Origin: CAYWFF01 sp964458085
Lineage (GTDB): Bacteria; Patescibacteriota; Microgenomatia; UBA8517
Direction of reading: 5' to 3'
Assembly (NCBI GenBank): GCA_964458085.1
Contig: CAYWFF010000001.1
Span: 1-64,000, forward strand
DNA: 64,000 nucleotides
Below the pieces are notes generated by a model. The model saw only the letters and a list, made by a program, of their open reading frames with translations, did no database searches and was not told the DNA's origin. The translations under genes were made by a program, and so were the position numbers. Each line of letters begins with the position of its first letter. Within the stretch, counting starts at the first letter, position 1. Below, piece after piece: positions 54,781-63,347 of the stretch.

Positions 54781-54811
54781 GGAGGAGAGGAAGGGTTAGT
54801 CCCTCTCCTCC
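54781..54811 (-). promoter_or_regulatory. 10-bp GC-rich hairpin upstream of the primase start
   Basis: In the leftward RNA GGAGGAGAGG pairs perfectly with CCTCTCCTCC across an 11-nt loop, ending 10 nt before the primase ATG. There is no U-tract, so a terminator is unlikely; an RNA stability or translation-control hairpin is more likely. Confidence 0.5.
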
Positions 54812-54820
54812 AAAGAAAAA

Positions 54821-55213
54821 CTATTTTTTGGCTGGCATTACTTTTGATATGTCCTGCCAACCTTGTTCATCTCCTGGTCGGTCTTCAACCAGAATTTGAC
54901 AATTTGTCTCCACTAACTCCTCAAGGTCAACCTCTTCACTTGGACTAGGTTCTCTGCCTAATAATGCAGTTACTATACGAAACAGTTTTGAACTGGTATC
55001 AGGTGTTTTACCTTTTGTGAGCTTTGCAGAAGCTGCAAGAGAGCGTTTTGTACCTTCTTGTTCTCCAGAGTTAATTTCAAACTCTAAAAGAACATAAGAA
55101 CCATATTTACCCTCCTCTTTATGCTCCCATCCAGTGAATTTTGCAGGATACACTCCTACAGGAATTGGTTCTGGAGCTTGTGGCTCTTTAACAGTAAATT
55201 TTCCTTCAGCCAT
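54821..55213 (-). CDS. DUF669-like phage replication-associated protein
   Basis: About 130 residues from ATG 55213 (AEGKFTVKEPQAP), chosen because GGAGG is 8 nt upstream. Pattern PIPVGVYPAKFTGWEHKEEGKYGSYVLLEFEINSGEQEG is like DUF669 and other small ssDNA-binding-type phage proteins. It sits between the SpoVG-like and primase genes, the usual place for a replication accessory protein. Confidence 0.68.
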   Translation of the reverse strand: MAEGKFTVKEPQAPEPIPVGVYPAKFTGWEHKEEGKYGSYVLLEFEINSGEQEGTKRSLAASAKLTKGKTPDTSSKLFRIVTALLGREPSPSEEVDLEELVETNCQILVEDRPGDEQGWQDISKVMPAKK

Positions 55214-55535
55214 TGCCGTCACCTCCTTTCGATGGCTCTTGATCTAATAAATCTGATGATTGTTCTTCTGGACGTAAGAGTTGTGTAGCCTTTACTGATA
55301 TTGCAGTCTGGATTTTTTCTCCAACCTTTTCATTTATGGGGTAGAAGATAGGAATCTGCTTTCCATTCTTAAGAACCTTTGTTGGATATACGCACCTGAA
55401 CCCTGAACCATCTCTTTTGGTGAAGACTGCGATATTTCCTACGAAATATTTACTGTCTAACACACAGCTTGCAAAAAATGTTAGTCCTCCTTTTGCTTTA
55501 ATCGGTAATAGTTCTATTTCAGTTATTTTTGTCAT
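55206..55535 (-). CDS. SpoVG-family DNA/RNA-binding protein
   Basis: 109 residues. ITEIELLPIK...LTFFASCVLDSKYFVGNIAVF...GFRCVYPTKVLKNG...PINEKVGEKIQTAI matches the SpoVG fold (usual VxDIRVI..FVAMPSK..). SpoVG proteins are site-specific nucleic-acid-binding regulators. The C-terminal tail is acidic. It overlaps both neighbours. Confidence 0.85.
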   Translation of the reverse strand: MTKITEIELLPIKAKGGLTFFASCVLDSKYFVGNIAVFTKRDGSGFRCVYPTKVLKNGKQIPIFYPINEKVGEKIQTAISVKATQLLRPEEQSSDLLDQEPSKGGDGNG

Positions 55536-55689
55536 ACTTTTTTACCTCCTCTTCAGCAAGTTTTCTGTCATACCACTCAAGCAGAAGTTCTGCTAGTGGC
55601 CTAAATGATCCACTTGCGGTCTCAATTTCTTTCTTCTTTATTTTCTGGACTTCTTGTCCAACAATTTTTTTAAACTTTTTAGTATTCAT
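55519..55689 (-). CDS. Small basic helical protein
   Basis: 56 residues (MNTKKFKKIVGQEVQKIKKK..., ending EEEVKKYDKNN). It overlaps the SpoVG-like start codon by 17 bp in another frame, so translational coupling is likely. First gene of the replication module after the promoter region at 55.7-55.87 kb. No family recognised. Confidence 0.55.
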   Translation of the reverse strand: MNTKKFKKIVGQEVQKIKKKEIETASGSFRPLAELLLEWYDRKLAEEEVKKYDKNN

Positions 55690-55768
55690 TGTTTCACTTA
55701 TTCACTACTTGACTGTTTATAGAGTAAAGGAGGAAAAGTGAAAATATAGGTAAAGTACTGAAGTAAAA

Positions 55769-55838
55769 ATGAAGATTTTGGTTCACTGTAGAATAGATGA
55801 TTTTATTGATGAGCGTAAAGTATGAAGATTTCGGTTCA
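55769..55838. repeat. Paired 17-bp direct repeats in the island's central intergenic region
   Basis: ATGAAGATTTTGGTTCA (55769-55785) and ATGAAGATTTCGGTTCA (55822-55838) differ at one base and start 53 bp apart. They lie in the 55690-55871 gap, upstream of the leftward replication genes, in the place expected for an operator or iteron pair. Confidence 0.5.
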
Positions 55839-55871
55839 AATTTTTATCTTCATCCGATCAAAATATGAAGC

Positions 55872-57716
55872 TTAGTTTATATCTATCTTATATGACCCTT
55901 TATAAAAACCTTTTGCTTTATTGATCTCTATTTTTCCGTTAACTTCAGGGAAATTTCGCTTTAAACCGTCAAGTATTAACCTTCTTATTTTTGGTGCATA
56001 TTCTACTCCCTCTCTTACTTTTCGTGTACTGGAGTAGCTATTTTTTTGTGACAGATTCCATATTGTTACCATTCGCTTTTTTTCAACTCTAACATTTTCA
56101 ACAAATTCTTTAAAAACTTTAAACCAAGGAGTGTTAATTGACACTGGCTTAGAAAACCCTAATCCAGGATAGTGTATCTTAGCTTGGTTTCTGGATTCTC
56201 TAATTATAGTAATTTTATCAAACTTAGCTATCGTGCCTTGATCGTTAAAATCTTCATCTCCTTGGTTTGATTCTGTGATAGTTTCTTCGTCAGTTGTGTC
56301 AGTTGGTACATCAATGTTTTGTTTTCCTGACCTTAATTCCCACAGTATCTCGCTTAATAAAGTTTCCTTTGTATCTCTTATTGGAAAAGTAGCATAAACC
56401 CTATTTGGCTCTATAAGATTAGGTATTTTCGCTGACATGTCCATAGCCTGTCTCACACTATCCAGGAAGCCGTTCGGAAGTTCAAACTGAAATCTCTTCG
56501 CTATTTCATTTAACTCTTTTTGTATATTCTGGTAGGGTACTAATGAACGTTGGATATCAGGCATCATTTCTGAAATTCTCTTTTCAACCAGTCCACTCAT
56601 TTTCTGCATCTCCTTGTACAAACCCATCCTAGATAAAATATAGCGGTGTAGCCGTTTTAGCCATGTCTCGAATTTTTTTCGATTAAGATATACAGTTGCT
56701 CTACCCTCTACAATTGAATTAATCTCAGATCTATAAATATCGCTAATGGCATCGTCTTTAGGAAAATAGTATTCTTTGTTAATTTCATATACACCTGCAG
56801 CTATTCGAGTTATGTTGTAGTGAGCCCACCAAACAGTATTTTCTCTTATCTTTTTAAACTTTTCCCATTCTTTATGTGCTGCTGAATATTCTTTAAATAG
56901 TTTTGGAGTATTAGTATCTTGAATTAAATGCTTTTTTATAAGATTCCTTTTACCTTCGTTCACAAATCTTTCTATTAGCTCTCTATAAGGTGTGTAAAAG
57001 TAGTCCAATTCTTCATCGAAGAAGGACGTTTCTAAATCTTGTATTCTTGCTTTTAGTTGAGCTATTTGGCTAATAAAAGGACTAGTTGGATCATCCTTGA
57101 GTCCTGCCCTGGCTGCTTTTCCTAGCAAGTCTTTAGAAAGAGGAACAAGTTTGTTGTAAAATTCATTTCTTTTATCTCTATAGCTTGCCAAGTCTTTCTG
57201 AGAATCATCTTTTAATGAAGCTAGCAAGGACGATAACACATCACTCTCAATTAGATACTTTCCGTAATCAGCTAATTTAATAAAAAATTGGTCTTCTTTT
57301 TGTTCTTCAGTTATTTCTTCATATTTTGTTTCTAAGTCAGAAATTAAAGTTTCAGCGAACTCCTTCTTACTTATTTGGATTTTAGTCTTATCATTCGGAG
57401 AGTATTTTTTATATACCTCATCGAATTTGGGTTGGAGGATTTCAAGATCAAACTCTCTTGCATTATCCCATTGGAATTCGAGGCCGTAACGTTCGCTCTC
57501 ACTGCGTTTTGTAATTATCTTAATTGCTCCTAATTCTTGAAGTTTTTTTAAAATAGCAATTTTTCTTCTCCTGGGTATTATGCCTACTCCGACAACTTTT
57601 CCAATTACAAATTTAACAGGTTTACCTTTTTCTGTAGCTAAAGCCTCTTCTTTAATCTTTTGTAGGATTTCCCACACTTGTTCATTAAATTTTTCTTCAG
57701 GGTCACTTTTTCCCAC
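55872..57716 (-). CDS. Large island protein, unknown, N-terminal winged-helix-like
   Basis: 614 residues from a GTG. The first 100 residues have a winged-helix flavour (EQVWEILQKIKEEA ... RRRKIAILKKLQELGAIKIITKRSESERYGLEF), then a long charged helical region with no membrane segment and a C-terminal domain rich in aromatics. No known family recognised. It lies alone at the right end of the island, so it might be the partition, replication-initiation or nuclease protein, but sequence does not decide. Confidence 0.6.
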   Translation of the reverse strand: MGKSDPEEKFNEQVWEILQKIKEEALATEKGKPVKFVIGKVVGVGIIPRRRKIAILKKLQELGAIKIITKRSESERYGLEFQWDNAREFDLEILQPKFDEVYKKYSPNDKTKIQISKKEFAETLISDLETKYEEITEEQKEDQFFIKLADYGKYLIESDVLSSLLASLKDDSQKDLASYRDKRNEFYNKLVPLSKDLLGKAARAGLKDDPTSPFISQIAQLKARIQDLETSFFDEELDYFYTPYRELIERFVNEGKRNLIKKHLIQDTNTPKLFKEYSAAHKEWEKFKKIRENTVWWAHYNITRIAAGVYEINKEYYFPKDDAISDIYRSEINSIVEGRATVYLNRKKFETWLKRLHRYILSRMGLYKEMQKMSGLVEKRISEMMPDIQRSLVPYQNIQKELNEIAKRFQFELPNGFLDSVRQAMDMSAKIPNLIEPNRVYATFPIRDTKETLLSEILWELRSGKQNIDVPTDTTDEETITESNQGDEDFNDQGTIAKFDKITIIRESRNQAKIHYPGLGFSKPVSINTPWFKVFKEFVENVRVEKKRMVTIWNLSQKNSYSSTRKVREGVEYAPKIRRLILDGLKRNFPEVNGKIEINKAKGFYKGSYKIDIN

Positions 57717-57879
57717 TTCTTCAATACCTTTCTTGGCAGGTATTTTACCATTTTTTCGATCTCAATCTTTAGCATTATTTGTATTATACAAAGCCGTTCT
57801 TTTTTCTTGATACAGATAACTTTACAAAATCTGTTTTTCCATATGATTTAAGAATTAATTTTTTATACAATTAAAATCA

Positions 57880-58821
57880 ATGTTGGTATCTATTTTAATC
57901 TTCTGCTTTGCATTCGCACTTCTTTGGGTTGGTTCTGGATTGGCAATCTCTGCTGTTACCAGGCTTTCAAGAAGCTTTAGGATGTCAGGTTTTTCAACCT
58001 CTTTTTTAATGCTTGGCCTCTTTACCTCGTTTTCCGAAATTGCCGTTGGTGTTAATGCATTTATTGATAAAGAACATGAAATATTTGTGGGTAACTTGAT
58101 AGGAAGCTCGGTAGTGGTATTTCTTTTTATCACCCCCTTATTAGCCTTTTTAGGGAGAGGACTTAAGCTAAACCATAATTTTTCGTACAAGGATTTGATA
58201 TCAGCTCTTTTTGTAATTGGCATGCCTGCACTTCTTAGTTTAGATAGACGCATAGGTATTATCGATGCAATAGTTTGTGTTTCTATTTATTCATACTTTT
58301 TTTATATGAGAGACCGTGGGTTCAAATCAATCAGAAAGATAGTTTCCATTAAATTAACTAACACTCAACTTCATCTGCAATTATTAAAGATACTTACAGG
58401 TATAGGTCTTCTACTTTATGCAAGCAATCTATTGGTAACCCAAACAGTTGTTTTAGGAGAAAGTCTTAATATCTCTACCTTTTTTATAAGCCTGCTTGTT
58501 ATATCAGTTGGAACTAATATTCCTGAAATAGCTGTAGCGATTCGTTCGGTTTTAGCTCACAAGAACGATATAGCATTTGGTAACTATGTAGGATCTTCTG
58601 CCCTCAATACCTTAGAGCTTGGAGTTCTTACCTTGGGAACAAGAGGAACAATTCATCTCACACAAAGCTCACCGTTCAGTCTGGTAATTTTCCTTATAGG
58701 ACTTGGAGTTTTTGCATATCTTGCAAAAAGTAAAAACGACCTATCGCGAAATGAGGCAAAAATTCTATTGCTTTTCTATTTTGCATTTATAACATTTGAG
58801 GTAATAAAAGCGGTTGAATAA
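57880..58821 (+). CDS. Sodium/calcium exchanger-family (CaCA) antiporter
   Basis: 313 residues, about ten helices in two repeats. Both alpha-repeat motifs are visible: TSFSEIAVGVNAF with GNLIGSSVVVFLF, and SVGTNIPEIAVAIRS with GNYVGSSALNTL. Exchanges Ca2+ or another cation against Na+ or H+. TACAAT lies 8 nt before the ATG. First host gene right of the island. Confidence 0.92.
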   Translation: MLVSILIFCFAFALLWVGSGLAISAVTRLSRSFRMSGFSTSFLMLGLFTSFSEIAVGVNAFIDKEHEIFVGNLIGSSVVVFLFITPLLAFLGRGLKLNHNFSYKDLISALFVIGMPALLSLDRRIGIIDAIVCVSIYSYFFYMRDRGFKSIRKIVSIKLTNTQLHLQLLKILTGIGLLLYASNLLVTQTVVLGESLNISTFFISLLVISVGTNIPEIAVAIRSVLAHKNDIAFGNYVGSSALNTLELGVLTLGTRGTIHLTQSSPFSLVIFLIGLGVFAYLAKSKNDLSRNEAKILLLFYFAFITFEVIKAVE

Positions 58822-58879
58822 ATGATTCAGTCAAAATTTTGGTTTGGTATATAAACTTAGTATACAATCTTAGTAGGTT

Positions 58880-60568
58880 ATGGATATCTTTACAGAAATC
58901 AGTTTAATAATACTTTTAGTGACAGTTGTTTCTTTCATAATGAAGTTATTAAAGCAGCCTTTTATTGTTGGATATATTTTGTCTGGAATAATAGCTGGTC
59001 CATATTTTCTTAATCTACTTCATTCAGAAGAAAATATTGAGTTTTTCTCAAAAATAGGAATAACTATATTGCTTTTTATTGTGGGTATTCACCTTAGTCC
59101 CAAAGTGATAAAAGAAACAGGTAAAGCCTCACTTGTAACAGGATTAGGGCAGGTTCTTTTTACTTCAGTAGTTGGTTATGGGATCTGTAGGCTTCTTGGT
59201 TTTGACAACACAACTTCTATTTATATAGCTACTGCCTTAACTTTCAGTAGCACAATTATAATTCTAAAACTTTTAACCGACAAAGGAGATATGGATAAGT
59301 TGTATGGAAAGATTTCAGTCGGATTTTTACTTGTCCAGGATTTGGTTGCAACCTTTGCTTTAATAATCGTATCCACACTGGCAAGAACCAATGGAGGAAG
59401 CCTGTTTTCGGTATTAGGATTTCTTACACTGAAAGGAATCTTATTAGGAGTTTTGATTGCAATAGTAAGTATTAAAATTTTGCCAAGACTATCAAAAAGC
59501 ATTGCCTCAGCGCAGGAGCTATTGTTCATATTTTCTATTGCTTGGGGTATGATTCTGGCCTCAATCTTCTATAAGCTTGGTTTTTCCATTGAAATTGGAG
59601 CATTGGTTGCAGGAGTTGCTCTTTCCACAACACCTTTCGCTTACGAAATAGCCTCAAGACTTAAACCTCTAAGAGACTTTTTTATTCTTTTGTTTTTTAT
59701 TCTGTTGGGATCTCAGATGGTACTTGATACCATCCCACAAATACTTGTTCCTTCGATAATAATGTTTTTGTTAGTTTTTGTTGGAAATCCTGCCATAGTA
59801 ATACTCTTGATGAACCTTCTTGGATACAAAAGAAAAACAGGTTTTATGGCAGGCCTTACCGTTGCCCAAATTGGTGAGTTTTCTTTGATTTTTGCGAGTA
59901 TGGGGGTCGCTGTCGGACATGTATCAGAAGAAATACTTTCTCTTGTCACCTTAGTCGCACTTTTGACAATTGCCTCCTCAACTTACCTTATTTTATATTC
60001 AGAAAAGATTTACGCATGGACTGAAAGAGCAATTAAGCTTCTTGAAGTAAGAAAAGTACAGTTTGAGAAGCAAGTTTCCTCACAAGAAAACCACGAAGTA
60101 ATTCTTTTTGGCTACGACAGAGTGGGGAGCGACTTTGTAAAAGCAATCCAAAAACTTGGGAAAAGTTTTGTGGTAGTTGACTATAACCCTGAAGCAATAG
60201 AACGACTTAAAAAAGAAGACTTGCCTTTCGCATATGGAGACGCTGATGATGTAGAGTTCTTAGAGGACTTAAACATATCGCAGGCAAGGCTTATAATATC
60301 AACAATACCAGATGTGGATACGAATAAACTGTTGGTAGAGAAATTACACCATGCCAATCCAAAAGCAGTGAGCATTGTTCTTTCTCATAACGCTAAAGAG
60401 ACATTGGAGCTTTATGACAAAGGAGCAAGTTATGTGATTACGCCAATATATTTAGGAGCTCAATATGCCTCACATATGATTACTAAACACGGTCTTGATG
60501 CAAAAAGCTTTGAAGAAGAAAAGCAACGTCATTTGCAGCATCTGTCAAAAAGAGTCGATATACTCTGA
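58880..60568 (+). CDS. Kef-type K+/H+ antiporter (CPA2) with RCK domain
   Basis: 562 residues: a CPA2 membrane domain (about 1-385, LKQPFIVGYILSGIIAGP, EIGALVAGVALSTTPFA, GQIGEFS-like VAQIGEFSLIFASMG) and a cytoplasmic RCK/TrkA-N domain (about 400-540; VILFGYDRVGSDFVKAI, VVDYNP, GDADDVEFLED). Probably regulates cytoplasmic K+ and pH. It overlaps the next gene's stop by 24 bp, convergent. Confidence 0.93.
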   Translation: MDIFTEISLIILLVTVVSFIMKLLKQPFIVGYILSGIIAGPYFLNLLHSEENIEFFSKIGITILLFIVGIHLSPKVIKETGKASLVTGLGQVLFTSVVGYGICRLLGFDNTTSIYIATALTFSSTIIILKLLTDKGDMDKLYGKISVGFLLVQDLVATFALIIVSTLARTNGGSLFSVLGFLTLKGILLGVLIAIVSIKILPRLSKSIASAQELLFIFSIAWGMILASIFYKLGFSIEIGALVAGVALSTTPFAYEIASRLKPLRDFFILLFFILLGSQMVLDTIPQILVPSIIMFLLVFVGNPAIVILLMNLLGYKRKTGFMAGLTVAQIGEFSLIFASMGVAVGHVSEEILSLVTLVALLTIASSTYLILYSEKIYAWTERAIKLLEVRKVQFEKQVSSQENHEVILFGYDRVGSDFVKAIQKLGKSFVVVDYNPEAIERLKKEDLPFAYGDADDVEFLEDLNISQARLIISTIPDVDTNKLLVEKLHHANPKAVSIVLSHNAKETLELYDKGASYVITPIYLGAQYASHMITKHGLDAKSFEEEKQRHLQHLSKRVDIL

Positions 60569-60937
60569 AACTTTTCTTTTCAGTTCTTTATTTAGTGATT
60601 TTCTAACTGAGTCTTCATCAATATTAGATTTGCCGATCATAAAGTGGTCATATATCGGTTTAAGATGCTGAGGTATATAGTTTCTCAAATATGGATGCAG
60701 AAGCCTTTGTTTGAACAAGACGGTTATTGCATTATAGAAAAGCAATAGAAAAACAGAGAAAAGACCCCAATTTATATACGCTAACAATACTGTAGAAACA
60801 AAGAAGATTATTCCTATACTGCCTGCAACTCTCAATGTCTTAAAACTTTTATGAACAGACCGGAAGTTGGCAAACGATAAACTAATTATGGACAAGAAAT
60901 AAAGACACCACCAATATAAGGAAAATAAACTTTCCAT
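60545..60937 (-). CDS. Small membrane protein, unknown
   Basis: 130 residues, two membrane helices (about 5-23 and 38-80 region) and a cytoplasmic helical tail (NIDEDSVRKSLNKELKRKVSEYI). No family recognised. Its 3' end overlaps the antiporter gene. Confidence 0.65.
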   Translation of the reverse strand: MESLFSLYWWCLYFLSIISLSFANFRSVHKSFKTLRVAGSIGIIFFVSTVLLAYINWGLFSVFLLLFYNAITVLFKQRLLHPYLRNYIPQHLKPIYDHFMIGKSNIDEDSVRKSLNKELKRKVSEYIDSF

Positions 60938-61039
60938 TTTCTTAATATTAGTATAACATTTTCTATCTTTTATTAGAAAAAACGAGCTGTCTGTAGTCAG
61001 TCAAAATATTTTATTTTAGTCTAATATGGTGCAAGATGG

Positions 61040-61219
61040 TATAATATTTGCAAACTAGCGTGAAGAGTGCGGACTTTTAAGCTCACTAACTGTTCGGATA
61101 ATATCCCATAGACGGAGCAAAGGAACTCTAGCAATAAATTAAAACATGGCAATTAGTGTTTAATATAACCACTTTATAATTCTTACATACTCCAATAGAA
61201 TGTCTGTTAATATATCAAT
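61040..61219 (+). promoter_or_regulatory. Extended -10 promoter and 170-nt leader
   Basis: TGGTATAAT (TATAAT at 61040-61045) predicts transcription from about 61052, giving a leader of almost 170 nt to the next gene. The leader holds complementary stretches such as AGAGT (61064-61068) and ACTCT (61125-61129). I match it to no riboswitch class. Nothing else is seen in the 60938-61219 gap. Confidence 0.4.
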
Positions 61220-61831
61220 ATGAGCAAACCAAAAGTTACAAGCGGACTAACAATATCTTTGGATGGTTATGGTGCAGGGTTAAACCAAACTTTTGAAAAT
61301 CCCTTTGGTGACAACTTTAGTTCAAACCTACTAGATCGGTGGATGTTTGAAGAGCCTGAAAAGCAAAAACACACAAAAGAGATAGACGCTATCCTCGATG
61401 CTAGCGCCTTCATTATGGGTAGTAATATGTTTGGCCCTAAAGACAGGAGAGATAAGACAAAGTGGAAAGGGTGGTGGGGAGACAATCCACCCTATCATGC
61501 ACCTGTATTTGTTCTTTCCCATAAGGAACTAGAACCGATAAAAATGGAGGGTGGTACAACTTTTTACTTTGTAACTGACGGTGTTGAGTCAGCACTTTCA
61601 AAAGCAAAAGAGGCTGCTGGAAATCGAAATGTAAAGATCATGGGGGGAGCTAATACAATCAACCAATATTTGGCAGCGGGGTTGATTGATGAACTTTGGC
61701 TACATATTGCTCCAGTAACTGTTGGCAAAGGGACACGATTGTTTGAAAATGTACCCAACCTCAAGCTTGAACCGATTGAGGTTAGCGGAACCAATGTAGT
61801 GACACACATCAAATACAGGGTTTTGAAGTAG
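61220..61831 (+). CDS. RibD C-terminal/dihydrofolate reductase-like protein
   Basis: 203 residues with the RibD_C/DHFR-like fold: N-terminal TISLDGYGAG, later VFVLSHKEL, KIMGGANTINQYLAAGLIDELWLHIAPVTVGKGTRLF. Such proteins are NADPH-dependent reductases of uncertain substrate. Confidence 0.9.
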   Translation: MSKPKVTSGLTISLDGYGAGLNQTFENPFGDNFSSNLLDRWMFEEPEKQKHTKEIDAILDASAFIMGSNMFGPKDRRDKTKWKGWWGDNPPYHAPVFVLSHKELEPIKMEGGTTFYFVTDGVESALSKAKEAAGNRNVKIMGGANTINQYLAAGLIDELWLHIAPVTVGKGTRLFENVPNLKLEPIEVSGTNVVTHIKYRVLK

Positions 61832-61862
61832 GATCTTCTGTCAATTAAACTGCTGGCCCCTA

Positions 61863-61960
61863 CTTCTCCATTTCTTCCTTTAACCGATTAATGAACCTGA
61901 TATCCTCAAAAGCCTTAAATATACGCACGAATTGACTGGTTATATTAACGTTACGATCCT
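61863..61960 (-). pseudogene. Decayed coding fragment, copy 1
   Basis: On the leftward strand it can be read as DRNVNITSQFVRIFKAFEDI and then RFINRLKEEMEK-stop, with a stop codon just upstream, so only the C-terminal end of a lost gene remains. Copy 2 at 63158-63283 is homologous over the whole length. The parent gene is not recognised. No other coding sequence is seen in the 61832-62014 gap. Confidence 0.4.
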
Positions 61961-62014
61961 CGAGTACTTAAACAAGCTCAGCAGTTACGCTAAAAATTTG
62001 TTAAAGTAACTATT

Positions 62015-62470
62015 GTGAAATCAAAAACACATAACCTAAAGAGGATGGATAATGTTGGTATCGTCGTAGATTCCCTTGATAAAGCCATCGCTTTTTTCAC
62101 CGAACTTGGCATGAGCCTTGAAGGAAGAACCATGGTTGAAGGAGAATGGGCAGGACGCGTTACCGGACTTGGCAACCAGCTTGTTGAAATTGCCATGATG
62201 GTTACTCCCGACGGCCACAGCCGAATTGAGCTTTCTCGATTCATCGTCCCTCCTACAGTTGCTGATAATCGTTATTCTCCCGTAAACTCTCTCGGCTACC
62301 TCCGAGTAATGTTCACGGTAGGCAACATCAACGACACTCTCGCCCGACTCCTAAAGCGTGGAGCTCAACTCGCAGGTGAAGTAGTTACATACAAGGACTC
62401 ATATAGATTGTGCTACATACGTGGTCCCGGAGGACTCCTTATAGGGCTAGCACAACAACTCGAAAATTAA
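62015..62470 (+). CDS. VOC-superfamily (glyoxalase/bleomycin-resistance-like) protein
   Basis: 151 residues with two beta-alpha-beta-beta-beta units: MDNVGIVVDSLDKAIAFFTELGM, and SLGYLRVMFTVGNINDTLARLLKRGAQL, then YIRGPGGLLIGLAQQL with a metal-ligand Glu position changed to Gly-Leu. The start is GTG 62015; ATG 62045 would remove ten residues. Substrate unknown. Confidence 0.85.
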   Translation: MKSKTHNLKRMDNVGIVVDSLDKAIAFFTELGMSLEGRTMVEGEWAGRVTGLGNQLVEIAMMVTPDGHSRIELSRFIVPPTVADNRYSPVNSLGYLRVMFTVGNINDTLARLLKRGAQLAGEVVTYKDSYRLCYIRGPGGLLIGLAQQLEN

Positions 62471-62498
62471 CCTTCATCGGAAAATGATTTAAAATATT

Positions 62499-62723
62499 TT
62501 ATTTCTTTAATTCCCCCGGTTCACGATGCTCAACTTTTAGAATTAAATTTGATTTAATACCCGCAACTGCCGGTAACAAATGATTGAGTACTTGTTCCGC
62601 TGTCATTCGCAACTTCTTGCCGCGTGCCGAAATTTTCAGCCATCCCTTTTTATCTTTGTAGTACTTTTCGGTGAAATTCTTCGTCCCCATGTAAATTATG
62701 TAACTGTCGTTTTTCAGATTCAT
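62499..62723 (-). CDS. Small conserved-type protein, unknown
   Basis: 74 residues (MTAEQVLNHLLPAVAGIKSNLILKVEH at the C-terminal half, split over two pieces here: MTAEQVLNHLLPAVAG then IKSNLILKVEH). It looks like a short globular protein with two strands and a helix. Function unknown. No ribosome binding site is evident. Confidence 0.55.
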   Translation of the reverse strand: MNLKNDSYIIYMGTKNFTEKYYKDKKGWLKISARGKKLRMTAEQVLNHLLPAVAGIKSNLILKVEHREPGELKK

Positions 62724-62771
62724 TATTCTTATTTTAGCATTTCTTAGAGCTGGTTTTGATATACTTTAATA

Positions 62772-63134
62772 ATGAAATCTTACAAGAATGTAGATGATTA
62801 TATTGGCATTTTTCCTAAAGATGTTCAGAATAAACTGAAAGAAATTAGACAAGCCATTAAAGATGAGGCGCCCGAGGCGAGAGAGAAAATCAGTTATGGA
62901 ATTCCTACAGCCACATTAAATGGAAAATATTTCATTTACTTTGCAGGCTTCAAGAATCATGTAAGCGTATATCCAGTTACCCCTGCAATCGAAAAATTTG
63001 TTAAAGAAATTGACAAATATAGAGCCGGAAAAGGAACTCTCCGGTTCCATCTCGACAAACCTTTACCGATGGTAATAATTCGTAAAGTAATCAAAGCTAG
63101 GGTTAACGAACATTTAGAATCGGCAATCTCATGA
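62772..63134 (+). CDS. DUF1801 (YdhG-like) protein
   Basis: 120 residues with the DUF1801 pattern: VDDYIGIFPKDVQNKLKEIRQAI, SYGIPTATLNGKYFIYFAGFKNHVSVYP and GTLRFHLDKPLP. The family includes a frataxin-like iron chaperone (YdhG). TATACT lies 6 nt before the ATG, so probably leaderless. A second DUF1801 gene begins at 63869. Confidence 0.9.
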   Translation: MKSYKNVDDYIGIFPKDVQNKLKEIRQAIKDEAPEAREKISYGIPTATLNGKYFIYFAGFKNHVSVYPVTPAIEKFVKEIDKYRAGKGTLRFHLDKPLPMVIIRKVIKARVNEHLESAIS

Positions 63135-63157
63135 CATTATCACCGCTACTAGTTCTT

Positions 63158-63283
63158 TATCCACCTCTTCCCATAATTGGTTAATAAACCTGAATTCCTC
63201 AGATATTCTGATATATTCGCATGAATTGACCGGCTAAAGCGCACCGCAGTGCAGACTTTCACAATATTAATTTCACGATCCTT
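63158..63283 (-). pseudogene. Decayed coding fragment, copy 2
   Basis: Homologous to copy 1 from its VNSC-like region to the C-terminus; in one frame it reads VNSCEYIRISEEFRFINQLW and then EEVDKELVAVIMS. It carries an insertion of about 25 bp and frameshifts relative to copy 1. Both copies are in the same orientation, 1.3 kb apart. Confidence 0.4.
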
Positions 63284-63310
63284 TTAAAAAAGGATTAATG
63301 GGTCCCAAAA

Positions 63311-63338
63311 TTGCTTTATTTTAGTTAGGGATTATAAT
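63311..63338 (+). promoter_or_regulatory. mscL promoter, leaderless arrangement
   Basis: TTGCTT (63311-63316), 16-bp spacer, TATAAT (63333-63338), ATG 9 nt further on. Transcription would start at or within a few bases of the start codon. Confidence 0.6.
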
Positions 63339-63347
63339 TAAATCGAT

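Noticed and set aside
54585..54860. Separate 91-residue protein upstream of the primase
   Set aside because: Only its middle is meaningful: it is the first half of the primase zinc ribbon, and the residues after the A7 run are out of frame.
57855..58253. Leftward ORF of 132 codons
   Set aside because: It is antisense to the first third of the cation antiporter gene, which has full family motifs.
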